Assembly (NCBI GenBank): GCA_044227705.1 | Contig: JBGAWE010000175.1 | Span: 1 to 9,852 of the forward strand | Length of the DNA stretch: 9,852 nucleotides | Source: JANOQP01 sp044227705 | Lineage (GTDB): Bacteria; Bacteroidota; Bacteroidia; Chitinophagales; Saprospiraceae | Direction of reading: 5' to 3' | Shown here: positions 1-6,667 of the stretch, piece by piece | Position numbering within the stretch: the stretch's first letter is position 1 | How the letters are laid out: each line of letters starts with the position of its first letter | Program-made: the position numbers and the translations under genes | Notes under the pieces: model-generated | Told to the model about the DNA's origin: nothing | What the model saw: the letters and a program-made list of their open reading frames with translations, nothing else | The model's database searches: none

Positions 1-1018
1 CTGGGTGCAGCACACGGCGGGCGAAGGCAGCGGTTTCGAGGACGAGGACTATGTGGAAGCGGGAGCCAAGATTTTGCCGACCATCGAAGACGTCTACGCA
101 AAGGCGGAGATGATCATCAAGGTCAAGGAGCCGATCGCCTCCGAGTACCCGCTCATCAAAAAGGATCAACTGCTTTTCACCTATTTCCACTTCGCGTCGA
201 GCGAACCGCTGACCCATGCCATGATTGAGCGAGGCGCGGTCTGTCTCGCCTATGAGACCGTCGAGACGAAGGACCGGCAGCTTCCGCTCCTCATCCCAAT
301 GTCAGAAGTTGCTGGGCGCATGGCGATTCAAGAAGGCGCGAAATACCTTGAAAAGCCTGTAAAAGGCCGCGGGGTTCTGCTCGGCGGCGTGCCGGGCGTG
401 CCGCCAGGCAAGGTGCTCGTCCTCGGCGGCGGCATCGTCGGGACGCAGGCGGCCAAGATGGCAGCCGGGCTGGGCGCGCAGGTCACGTTGATGGACATCA
501 GCCTCCCGCGCCTGCGCCAGTTAAGCGACTTCATGCCGGCCAACGTGACCACGATGTTCTCCTCGGAGTACAACATCCGCCGTGAAATCCAGACGAGCGA
601 CCTCATCGTTGGCGCGGTGCTCATCCCCGGCGCAAAGGCCCCGAACCTCATCACTCGCGACATGCTCAAGCTGATGCGCCCCGGCACTGTCGTCGTCGAT
701 GTGGCCGTCGACCAGGGCGGCTGTATGGAGACCACCAAGCCAACCACGCACGACCACCCCACGTTCATCATCGACAACGTCGTCCACTACTGTGTGGCAA
801 ACATGCCGGGCGCCGTGCCCTACACATCCACCATCGCGCTCACCAACGCCACCCTGCCCTACGCCATCCAATTGGCCAACAAGGGGTGGAAAAAAGCCTG
901 CTGCGACAACGCCGAATTGAAGCTTGGCCTCAACGTCGTTGACGGGAAGGTTGTCTACAAGGGCGTGGCGGATGCTTTTGGGTTGAAGTACACAGATGTC
1001 GAGAAGGTGCTCGATTGA
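1..1018 (+). CDS. ald: Alanine dehydrogenase, 5'-truncated by the window edge
   Basis: NAD-dependent L-alanine dehydrogenase (EC 1.4.1.1), a cytoplasmic enzyme interconverting L-alanine with pyruvate and ammonia. The frame is open to the left edge (Trp codon at 2-4). The GTG at 5 is therefore probably internal, a Val in the usual N-terminal stretch before HTAGEGSGF. Numbering from that GTG, substrate-binding Lys41 (VKEP) and His62 (FTYFHFA) are 21 residues apart, as are K75 and H96 of the Mycobacterium enzyme. The dinucleotide-binding GGGIVG is at 141-146, the acidic ribose-binding residue at D164, and the catalytic-loop aspartate at D236 (DVAVDQGG). All fit a constant offset of 34, so about 34 N-terminal residues are missing. 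The conserved NMPGAVPYTST and TLPYA blocks are intact (266-286) and the C-terminus looks complete. It belongs to the AlaDH/PNT family, and length and motifs favour alanine dehydrogenase over the transhydrogenase alpha subunit. A terminator follows. Confidence 0.96.
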   Translation, partial: WVQHTAGEGSGFEDEDYVEAGAKILPTIEDVYAKAEMIIKVKEPIASEYPLIKKDQLLFTYFHFASSEPLTHAMIERGAVCLAYETVETKDRQLPLLIPMSEVAGRMAIQEGAKYLEKPVKGRGVLLGGVPGVPPGKVLVLGGGIVGTQAAKMAAGLGAQVTLMDISLPRLRQLSDFMPANVTTMFSSEYNIRREIQTSDLIVGAVLIPGAKAPNLITRDMLKLMRPGTVVVDVAVDQGGCMETTKPTTHDHPTFIIDNVVHYCVANMPGAVPYTSTIALTNATLPYAIQLANKGWKKACCDNAELKLGLNVVDGKVVYKGVADAFGLKYTDVEKVLD

Positions 1019-1039
1019 ATTCCAACTCTGTCCTTGTTA

Positions 1040-1085
1040 AAAACTGCGGCGGCCGGGTCTCGAACCAGGCTGCCGTTTTGTTTTC
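1040..1085 (+). terminator. Probable intrinsic terminator after alanine dehydrogenase
   Basis: The arms at 1040-1050 (AAAACTGCGGC) and 1069-1079 (GCTGCCGTTTT) pair over 11 positions with one mismatch and one G-T wobble. An inner GGT/ACC pairing (1056-1058 with 1064-1066) leaves a CTCGA loop. The right arm runs into TTTTGTTTTC (1076-1085). It begins 21 bases after the dehydrogenase stop codon. The A-run on the left arm could also let it stop transcription from the other side. Confidence 0.6.
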
Positions 1086-1249
1086 TCGCTCTGTGCGTTA
1101 GTCAAAGAAAGGAGCGAGTTCGACACCAGCCAAGTCGAGCGCGAGTTTGATGGCAACGTCTTCTCAACAGCCTGCTTCTAATGCCCTCGCGGGGGAAAAC
1201 TGCGCTCCACGCCTATCTTCCCCCGAAAATCCACCCTCGCCGCCGCCGC
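1086..1249. other. Intergenic region before the MATE gene
   Basis: About 164 bases with no convincing gene. No clear Bacteroidota-type promoter (TTTG spaced from TAnnTTTG) and no Shine-Dalgarno upstream of the MATE start were recognised. On the minus strand, 1163-1098 reads as 21 sense-like codons ending in TAA, with no start codon and a stop immediately before it. This could be chance or a remnant. Confidence 0.4.
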
Positions 1250-2596
1250 GTGAAGCTCGAACTGACCTACCGCCAAATCTTCCACATCTCGGCCCCGATC
1301 ATGCTCGGCAGCGCGGCGCAGAACGTCATCGCCCTCTCCGACTCGGTGCTCCTCTACCACAAGGGTGAGACAGACTTCGCGGCCATCGGCTTCGTCGGCG
1401 TGTTCTACATCGCCATCGCGGCCATCGGCTGGGGCTTTTCGCGCGGCGGCCAAATCATGATTGCCCGGCGCATGGGCGAGCAAAACATGGCGGCCGTCGG
1501 CTCGACCTTCCACGCGATGCTCTATTTCGAGCTGGGGCTGGCCGCGTTGATGTTCGCCTTCATGAAGCTGGCCGCACCTTGGCTCTTCGCCCTCTCGCTC
1601 GACCACTCGCCGGAGGTTCTCCGAAAGAGCCTCGAATACCTCGAAAGGCGCAGCTACGGCGTCTTTTTTAGCTATGCGGGCATGGCCGTCATCGCGCTCT
1701 ACACGGGCATGGCACGCACGGCCTTCATCCTCGTTGACACGGTCATCCTCGCCGTCGTCAACCTCGCACTCAACTACTCACTGATTTTCGGGAAATTCGG
1801 CCTGCCGGAAATGGGCATCGCCGGCTCGGGCCTCGCCAGCACCATCGCTGAGGTCGTGGCATTCGTGATTTTCATCGGCTACATGGCCCTCGACTACGAC
1901 GCACGCCGCGCCCGGATCTTCCACTTCGAGCTGCCAAATTTCAGTCTGATAAAAAGACAGCTCGACCTTTCGCTCCCCGTCGTCGCGCAGACCGCGCTCG
2001 GGCAGGGTTCATGGGTGATGTTCTTCGCCATGGTCGAGAACCTCGGCGAGCGGCCGCTGGCCGTTTCGAACCTCGCGCGGACGGTCTTCCTTTGCCTGTC
2101 CATCCCCGCGTGGGGCTTCGCCTCGGGGGTCAACACGTTGGTTTCCAACCTTTTAGGTCAGGGAAAAAAAGAACTTGTGGTGCTGGCCGCGCTCAAAACG
2201 AGCTGGGCCTGCTGGCTCACAACGATGGCCGTCGCGCTGCCCGTCGTTTTCTTCCCGGAGACAATTCTATACCCCCTTTTCGGCCGCTCCGACATGGACA
2301 CGAGCCTCATCCGCGAGGCGCAACCCATCTTCTACATCCTGCTGGGGATCCTGACGCTGTTCAGCTTCGGTGGCGTTTTCGTCAACGCCGTCAGCGGCAC
2401 TGGCGCGACTGCGACGGGGTTGAAGATGCAGACCGCCGTTATCAGCATCTACCTCGGCTACATTTTCTGGGTGACCCATTTCACCACGTTGCCGCTGACC
2501 TACGTATGGTTAGCCGAGGTGATTTATTGGTCGACGATGCTCGGGTTGGTGGGATGGTATCTGCGCAGCGGCCGCTGGCACGGAATGGAAGTTTGA
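1250..2596 (+). CDS. MATE-family efflux transporter (multidrug/cation antiporter)
   Basis: Inner-membrane antiporter of the multidrug and toxin extrusion (MATE, NorM/DinF-like) family, expected to export organic cations or metabolites using an H+ or Na+ gradient; the substrate cannot be read from sequence. The product is 448 residues, the usual size, with roughly twelve hydrophobic segments. The two-fold MATE pseudo-repeat is visible: GWGFSRGGQIMIARRMGEQN (60-79) matches AWGFASGVNTLVSNLLGQGK (287-306). The family-like MGIAGSGLASTIAE (188-201) precedes the mid-protein cytoplasmic loop. I chose the GTG at 1250 (VKLELTYRQIF) because MATE proteins usually begin a few residues before this segment. 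An in-frame ATG at 1181 would add 23 residues that are Arg/Pro-rich and unlike a transporter N-terminus. Neither start has a Shine-Dalgarno sequence. The gene is convergent with the helicase gene, with 13 bp between the stop codons. Family assignment is firm; the start is uncertain. Confidence 0.92.
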   Translation: MKLELTYRQIFHISAPIMLGSAAQNVIALSDSVLLYHKGETDFAAIGFVGVFYIAIAAIGWGFSRGGQIMIARRMGEQNMAAVGSTFHAMLYFELGLAALMFAFMKLAAPWLFALSLDHSPEVLRKSLEYLERRSYGVFFSYAGMAVIALYTGMARTAFILVDTVILAVVNLALNYSLIFGKFGLPEMGIAGSGLASTIAEVVAFVIFIGYMALDYDARRARIFHFELPNFSLIKRQLDLSLPVVAQTALGQGSWVMFFAMVENLGERPLAVSNLARTVFLCLSIPAWGFASGVNTLVSNLLGQGKKELVVLAALKTSWACWLTTMAVALPVVFFPETILYPLFGRSDMDTSLIREAQPIFYILLGILTLFSFGGVFVNAVSGTGATATGLKMQTAVISIYLGYIFWVTHFTTLPLTYVWLAEVIYWSTMLGLVGWYLRSGRWHGMEV

Positions 2597-2609
2597 GGGA
2601 CAGGCGGAA

Positions 2610-4028
2610 TCAAGCCGCTGGGTTCGACGGGCTGCCCGATTGACCGCTCGGATTTGGCCTGCGCCCGCGCCGCCGCTTGTTCCGGCCACCAGTGGAGCGG
2701 TTTTCAGAAATGCCTCCCTGCTGGTTTTCAGGTTGGCCGGATTCCCGGCTTGCCGGTTTTGAGGGATTGCGGTTTTCAGGTTTTGCCCCAAGTTCTCGGT
2801 CCCGACGCTCGCTGCCACGACCCCTGTCCCGACCGCCGCCAAAGCTGCGCGACCGGCCACCACCGTCTCCGCCCTGCCTTCCGCCGCCTTCTCCCAAACT
2901 GGAGATATGTCCCGGAAGCGGCTCCACCTCCACTTTTTTCTTTAAAAACCGCTCGATTTTGTCGAACCTGTGTCGGTCGTCGGGCGAGACGAGCGTCACC
3001 GCCATGCCCGTCCGCTCGGCCCGTGCCGTGCGGCCAATGCGGTGGACATAGTCCTCTGGCGCACGCGGCACGTCGTAGTTGACGACGACCTCGATGTTGT
3101 CCACGTCGATGCCGCGAGAAAGGACATCGGTCGCCACAAGGATGTCAATCAAGCCGCCGCGATAGTCCTGCATCATCTTCTCGCGGTCGGCCTGCTCGAT
3201 TTCGCTGGAAACCATGCCGACGCTCATCCCTCGCGTTTTCAGCCGGGAATAAAGCTCGCTGACCGACTTTTTCGTGGAGCCGAAGACAATGATGCGTTGC
3301 CCCACCCTGTCTTTCAAGAAGTCGACCATGAGCGGCAGTTTTTGCCGGTCGGAAACATTGAACACCTTCTGCGTCACCCCCTCCGCCGGTTTCGAAACAG
3401 CGATGGAGATGCGGGCGGGGTCGTGCAAAAGGGTGCTGGCGAAAGCGAGCACATCCTTCGGCATAGTCGCGGAGAAGAGGAGCGTCTGCCTTTTTTTGGG
3501 GACGATAGCCGTGATTTTGAGCAAGTCCGGCTGAAAGCCCATGTCCATCATGCGGTCCGCCTCGTCGAGGATGAGAAAACGGAGCTTCGAGAAGTCGACA
3601 TAGCCGAGGTTGATGTGCGCGATAAGGCGGCCGGGCGTGGCGATGATGATGTCGGTGCCGCCGGTGATGGCGTTCTTTTCTTGGGCAAAACCCTTCCCGT
3701 CGACACCGCCATAAATCGCCATCGAGCTGATGCCAGTGTAATAGGAATAGGCCTCGACGACTTGGTCGATTTGCATGGCCAGCTCGCGCGTCGGCACGAC
3801 GACGAGCGCCTGCGTGAAACCTTCTTCCCCCGATTCGAGGATTTGATTCAAGACGGGGAGTACGAAAGCAGCGGTCTTGCCAGTGCCCGTCTGGGCGGTT
3901 CCGATGATGTCGCGACCATCTAAAATGAGCGGGATGGCCTGTTCTTGGATAGGCGTTGCGGTGGTGTAGTTGAGGGCCTCGATGCCGTCGAGGAGGTCGG
4001 GGTGGAGGTCGAGTTCTGAAAAATTCAA
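2610..4028 (-). CDS. DEAD-box ATP-dependent RNA helicase
   Basis: Cytoplasmic ATP-dependent RNA helicase (RhlE/CsdA-like superfamily 2), expected to unwind or remodel RNA in ribosome assembly, mRNA turnover or cold adaptation. All core motifs are present in the 472 residues: Q-motif around 21-28 (aromatic Tyr21, TPIQ 25-28), motif I AQTGTGKT 45-52, Ia PTRELA 79-84, Ib TPGR 131-134, II DEAD 155-158, III SAT 186-188, IV IIVFGS 246-251, V SRGID 304-308, VI HRIGRTAR 329-336. The catalytic core ends near 370. Residues 380-472 are a low-complexity, probably disordered tail rich in Gly, Arg, Asn and Pro, ending in an Arg/Lys cluster and a short polar segment; such tails commonly bind RNA. The start is TTG (bases 4028-4026): it places MNFSELDLHPDLL where the family normally begins, and no ATG lies in frame nearby. 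No Shine-Dalgarno is seen. CATCTTTG (minus strand, 4070-4063) resembles the Bacteroidota -7 box, but no matching -33 box was found. Confidence 0.96.
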   Translation of the reverse strand: MNFSELDLHPDLLDGIEALNYTTATPIQEQAIPLILDGRDIIGTAQTGTGKTAAFVLPVLNQILESGEEGFTQALVVVPTRELAMQIDQVVEAYSYYTGISSMAIYGGVDGKGFAQEKNAITGGTDIIIATPGRLIAHINLGYVDFSKLRFLILDEADRMMDMGFQPDLLKITAIVPKKRQTLLFSATMPKDVLAFASTLLHDPARISIAVSKPAEGVTQKVFNVSDRQKLPLMVDFLKDRVGQRIIVFGSTKKSVSELYSRLKTRGMSVGMVSSEIEQADREKMMQDYRGGLIDILVATDVLSRGIDVDNIEVVVNYDVPRAPEDYVHRIGRTARAERTGMAVTLVSPDDRHRFDKIERFLKKKVEVEPLPGHISSLGEGGGRQGGDGGGRSRSFGGGRDRGRGSERRDRELGAKPENRNPSKPASRESGQPENQQGGISENRSTGGRNKRRRGRRPNPSGQSGSPSNPAA

Positions 4029-4129
4029 AGTAACTGTGTTTAAAAAAAGGGGTTTCTGGCGGCAAAGATGACTGTAGAACGGGCTTCCTTGCTATTTGTT
4101 CGGCTGGAAACCGACAGCGTGCAGCTATG

Positions 4130-4169
4130 AAAAGCAAAAGCCCGCACCACCGTCAACCGGGGCGCGGGC
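4130..4169 (-). terminator. Intrinsic terminator of the outer-membrane protein gene
   Basis: On the minus strand, GCCCGC (4169-4164) pairs perfectly with GCGGGC (4145-4140), extended by a CC/GG pairing after one mismatch. The hairpin is followed directly by TTTTGCTTTT (4139-4130). It lies 25 bases beyond the stop codon of the 4195-4830 gene and about 100 bases before the helicase start. It therefore probably separates the two same-strand genes into independent transcripts. Confidence 0.8.
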
Positions 4170-4194
4170 ATCCGAACTTTTGACAAACCAAATA

Positions 4195-4830
4195 TCAGTC
4201 GTGCTTCTCGGGCAGTTTCTCGGTCTGCTTCTCCGTCTTCCGGCAATGCCGCCGCCCTCCGCCAAACGAGTAGCCGAACTTCAAACGAACCTCGCCGAAG
4301 GCCCCCGAGAGCTTGCTGTCGGGCAAGGCCACAAAGTCGCTGTCGGTTACGAAGCGGTAGCCGCCCTCTAAGCCGAGGTGAAACCACCGCACGATGTTTA
4401 TCTCAACGCCCGCCTGCGGCTGAACGACAAAGACGTCGTCGCTCCCCTCTCCTGCGAGCTTGACCTTGCCACCGCCGCCGAGCACAGTGATGGTCGGGTG
4501 GACGGCCCGCCACGAGCCGATGGCCGTGCCGAGCATTAGGCCACCGTAGTTGAGGCGGAGTTTTTGGCCGGCGCCCGACGCGTCTATGATGCTCGATTCC
4601 ATGTGGTAGCCGCCGGTCCCGATGAGGAGGGTCTTGCCGAACTCCACGCCCCCGAAGCCGCCGGAGATGGCCGAGTAGTCGTCCTCGAACTTGGTCAGTC
4701 CGTTCGTCCAGCCGCCCCACGCGCCGGAGAGGCCAAGGCCATGCCGCCCGATGACTGTCTGTTCGCGCTGCGCGAGGAGTGAGTTTGCGGCCAGAATGAG
4801 GCCGAGGAAAATCAGGATGTTCGTCCGCAT
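4195..4830 (-). CDS. Small outer-membrane beta-barrel protein (hypothetical, exported)
   Basis: No specific function recognised. The 211-residue product has a clear signal peptide: MRTN, then a hydrophobic run to about residue 19, with probable cleavage after LLA-20 before Gln21. The mature part alternates short amphipathic strands with Gly-rich turns, for example GLGLSGAWGG 31-40, GGVEFGKTLLIGTGGYH 60-76, LRLNYGGLMLGTAIG 91-105, AGVEINIVRWFHLGLEGGYRF 140-160 and AFGEVRLKFGYSFG 177-190. This pattern suits an eight-strand outer-membrane barrel. Most such barrels end at the last aromatic strand, but here about 20 charged residues follow (191-211, rich in Lys, Arg and Glu), which would be a periplasmic tail. 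The ATG at 4830-4828 starts exactly at the signal peptide. The gene is followed by a strong terminator. The barrel assignment is inferred from composition and strand pattern, not from a recognised family motif. Confidence 0.8.
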   Translation of the reverse strand: MRTNILIFLGLILAANSLLAQREQTVIGRHGLGLSGAWGGWTNGLTKFEDDYSAISGGFGGVEFGKTLLIGTGGYHMESSIIDASGAGQKLRLNYGGLMLGTAIGSWRAVHPTITVLGGGGKVKLAGEGSDDVFVVQPQAGVEINIVRWFHLGLEGGYRFVTDSDFVALPDSKLSGAFGEVRLKFGYSFGGGRRHCRKTEKQTEKLPEKHD

Positions 4831-4982
4831 TTTACAGTGAGATTTAGAAGGTGAGGAACTTGGCTTTGGGTCGTCGCGTCAAACGACAGAGGGGAGACGG
4901 AAGGGTTGCACCTGATGTTACTCCAGGCGACCGACGGCCGACGACGAGCGGAAAACGACCGACGAAGTGCAGCCGGCTGTCG
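4831..4982. other. Intergenic region between two minus-strand genes
   Basis: A 152-base spacer between the uncharacterised helical-protein gene and the outer-membrane protein gene. CGACCGACG occurs twice (4928-4936 and 4956-4964) within a run of GAC/CGG-rich sequence that can fold in several ways. It has no T-tract, so I do not call it a terminator. No clear promoter for the outer-membrane protein gene was recognised, although the spacing suggests one is present. Confidence 0.35.
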
Positions 4983-6386
4983 TCAAAGCTGTTCGAGCAG
5001 CCACTCCTTTTCGAGCACAGATATCTCCCGCAAAAGCTTCTCCCGCAGCCGCGCCTTTACCGCCGCGCTCCGCAAATCCGCCCGCACCAGCCGCCGGATC
5101 CACGTGATGAAATGGAGGTGGTTCTCGCGGTGGTAGCCCACCTCTTTGTGTCGCCGCAGGTAGGCAGAGTAGCTGTCGAGCTGGCTTTCGAGCGCGTCGA
5201 ACGAACCCTGTTCATAGAAAATCCTGACAAGCATTCGCCGAGCGTCGAGGTTGTAGAGCGGCTCTTCGGCAAGGGCGACTTCTTGCAGCAGGAGGAGGGC
5301 GTCGTCGTACTTTTTCTGTTGAAAGCTTGCCTTTGCCTTCGAGAGCGCAAACAAGTTTTCCCGGTCGTTCAGAGGCAAAAAAGGCTTGAAATCGACCAAG
5401 AACCTGTCCACCCAATCGAATTCGCCGAGGTGGGTGCCGAGGATGGCGGCGTTTTTATAGGTGTACTTCGACAACCGGCCGTTGTCGAGGAGTGCCCCCG
5501 AATCGAACCCGGATTTGTACAAATCGAAAGCCTCGCGCAGGAAATCCTTCCTGCCTTGATTGGCCCGGCGGATGCAAAAATTGATGGCCGCGATGTGCAG
5601 CTCGCCGAATTCGGAGGTCGAAAACTGCCCCTTTGAACAAAGCAAAATCTGTTTCAGGGCGGCGAAGTCGGCCTCGTTCTCCGAGCTTTCAAGACATCGA
5701 AGGGTGTGAAACCAGGCCATCACCACCGGGATTTCATGGAAATTCCCCGCCTCGACATGGGCGACGGCCGAATCGAGCAACGGCACCTCGGTCCTTTTTC
5801 CCGAAAAATTCTCGGCCGTCCTGACCGTGCAGCCCATGCCCAACAGCGAGGCGACATTGCTGATTGTCATTGCCCGGATGAGGGGGCCGAGCCGCTGCTC
5901 GTTGGCCCGGTTCTGTTTCAGCTCGGCGTCGCATTCATCGAACAGGAGCTGAAAGTGCTGTCGAAAATGGTTTGCGTCTCGCCGCTCCATCGACTCGTGG
6001 CGAGCAAGCGCATCGGGCAGTTCGCGCAACCGAAGCTCCTCCGCTCCGAGTCTTTTCAACGCCTTTTGTAGGTAGACCTGCTCCTTCGACCCGTCGGCCC
6101 GCATCTCCTCCACAGCCAGCCATTGACGCAATATGCCGAGCAAAAAGGATGCGACGTAGCGAAGCTGCTGCATGTCGAACTCGGCGGCCTCGGGGAAGAC
6201 CTTTTTGAAAACAAATGACCGTTCTAGCCGTGCCTCGCCTTTTTCGAAGCTCGATTCGAGGTGGTCGAGGAGCCGGACCACGTCCTCCCGCTGGTTGAAA
6301 TAGGGTGAGCGGACAACCTTGCGCAGCTTTTTCCGGTCGCTTTTTGATAGCAGGCGGAGGAGTTTGACAAGGGTTGAGTCCTTCAT
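4983..6386 (-). CDS. Uncharacterised helical protein, probably specific to the Saprospiria
   Basis: Function unknown. The product has 467 residues, no signal peptide and no membrane segment, so it is probably cytoplasmic. It is charged and apparently all-helical. The N-terminus has a basic helix (VKLLRLLSKSDRKKLRKVV) leading into SPYFNQREDV at 27-36, and then FDMQQLRYVASFLLGILRQW at 70-89. From memory, this N-terminal pattern (a short helix, SPYFN or SPYHN, then a Leu-rich segment about 40 residues on) recurs in unnamed proteins of Saprospira/Lewinella relatives. The C-terminal half has TPR-like helical pairs, for example 311-330, 352-370 (Q-K-K-Y-DDALLLLQEV) and 382-413 (YEQGSFDALESQL). The ATG at 6386-6384 was chosen because it follows an A-rich leader (ATCAAAAAA) and fits the charged N-terminus. 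An upstream ATG at 6506 would add 40 Cys/Trp/Met-containing residues unlike the rest. The gene is divergent from the T9SS cargo gene. Confidence 0.85.
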   Translation of the reverse strand: MKDSTLVKLLRLLSKSDRKKLRKVVRSPYFNQREDVVRLLDHLESSFEKGEARLERSFVFKKVFPEAAEFDMQQLRYVASFLLGILRQWLAVEEMRADGSKEQVYLQKALKRLGAEELRLRELPDALARHESMERRDANHFRQHFQLLFDECDAELKQNRANEQRLGPLIRAMTISNVASLLGMGCTVRTAENFSGKRTEVPLLDSAVAHVEAGNFHEIPVVMAWFHTLRCLESSENEADFAALKQILLCSKGQFSTSEFGELHIAAINFCIRRANQGRKDFLREAFDLYKSGFDSGALLDNGRLSKYTYKNAAILGTHLGEFDWVDRFLVDFKPFLPLNDRENLFALSKAKASFQQKKYDDALLLLQEVALAEEPLYNLDARRMLVRIFYEQGSFDALESQLDSYSAYLRRHKEVGYHRENHLHFITWIRRLVRADLRSAAVKARLREKLLREISVLEKEWLLEQL

Positions 6387-6398
6387 TTTTTTGATAAA
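6386..6398 (+). repeat. 13-bp direct repeat, copy 1
   Basis: TTTTTTTGATAAA, identical to the copy at 6529-6541 and 143 bp from it. On the minus strand it reads TTTATCAAAAAAA and merges with the ATG of the uncharacterised helical protein, so it may serve as an A-rich translation-initiation leader there. Confidence 0.6.
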
Positions 6399-6667
6399 GC
6401 TATGTGTCGCGTTGCTCTGTCTCTGGTGTGGTTCTCTCCATTTTTTTGCCCATAGGCATGGCATCAGAACACAATCGGACCAAGCAAACATCCGAAACCC
6501 GGCCACAGCCGCCGCCCAACCGTAGGCCTTTTTTTGATAAATACCGGTTTTTGTCTATCGCCGCCGGCCGCTTTTGTTCGACATTTGGCCTCGGCTCCTT
6601 GCCAAGACCTTCCCGGTAATCCCCGACCGCTTCCCGCCTCCATTCTGGGATTAAAAGACAAGCATCC
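6387..6667. promoter_or_regulatory. Divergent intergenic (promoter-bearing) region
   Basis: These 281 bases separate two divergently transcribed genes and so must hold both promoters. They are visibly richer in AT tracts than the flanking coding DNA. TTTTTTTGATAAA occurs twice exactly, at 6386-6398 (overlapping the minus-strand ATG) and 6529-6541. AAATACCGGTTTTT (6539-6552) is a palindrome with one mismatch. GACATTTG (6580-6587) is one base from the Bacteroidota -7 consensus TAnnTTTG, but the nearest upstream TTTG (6550-6553) is spaced too far away at 26 bases. I could not assign either promoter with confidence. No plausible small gene is present. Confidence 0.5.
6529..6541 (+). repeat. 13-bp direct repeat, copy 2
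   Basis: Exact second copy of TTTTTTTGATAAA, 127 bases before the ATG of the T9SS cargo gene. It contains a TTTG that could belong to a -33 element for that gene, and it overlaps the left end of the palindrome at 6539-6552. Confidence 0.6.

Noticed and set aside
1054..1075. GGGTCTCGAACCAGGCTGCCG looked at first like the T-arm end of a tRNA
   Set aside because: No acceptor, D or anticodon arm can be built around it. The sequence is better explained as the loop and right arm of the terminator hairpin.
2970..3923. Plus-strand open frame of 317 codons opposite the helicase gene
   Set aside because: It lies entirely antisense to a DEAD-box helicase with every motif intact. Its translation is rich in Asp, His, Arg and Val without any domain, as expected of a mirror frame in GC-rich DNA.
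3145..4137. Minus-strand open frame of 330 codons overlapping the helicase in another frame
   Set aside because: A shadow frame of the helicase, very rich in Arg, His and Pro, with no domain.
4920..4982. GAC/CGG-rich repeats suggesting a terminator or a CRISPR-like array
   Set aside because: There are only two copies of a 9-base word, no regular spacers and no T-tract after any hairpin.
4851..5636. Plus-strand open frame of 261 codons opposite the helical-protein gene
   Set aside because: It is antisense to the 467-residue protein and has no recognisable motif. The minus-strand frame is longer, has a sensible start context and a coherent helical pattern.
6387..6506. 40-codon N-terminal extension of the helical protein from an upstream ATG
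   Set aside because: The extension is Cys/Trp/Met-containing, unlike the rest of the protein, and spans the AT-rich leader and one copy of the 13-bp repeat. The ATG at 6386 has the better context.
6404..6619. 71-codon plus-strand open frame in the divergent intergenic region
   Set aside because: Its translation is low-complexity (Pro, Arg, Ser) with no domain or start context, and it crosses the likely promoter region.
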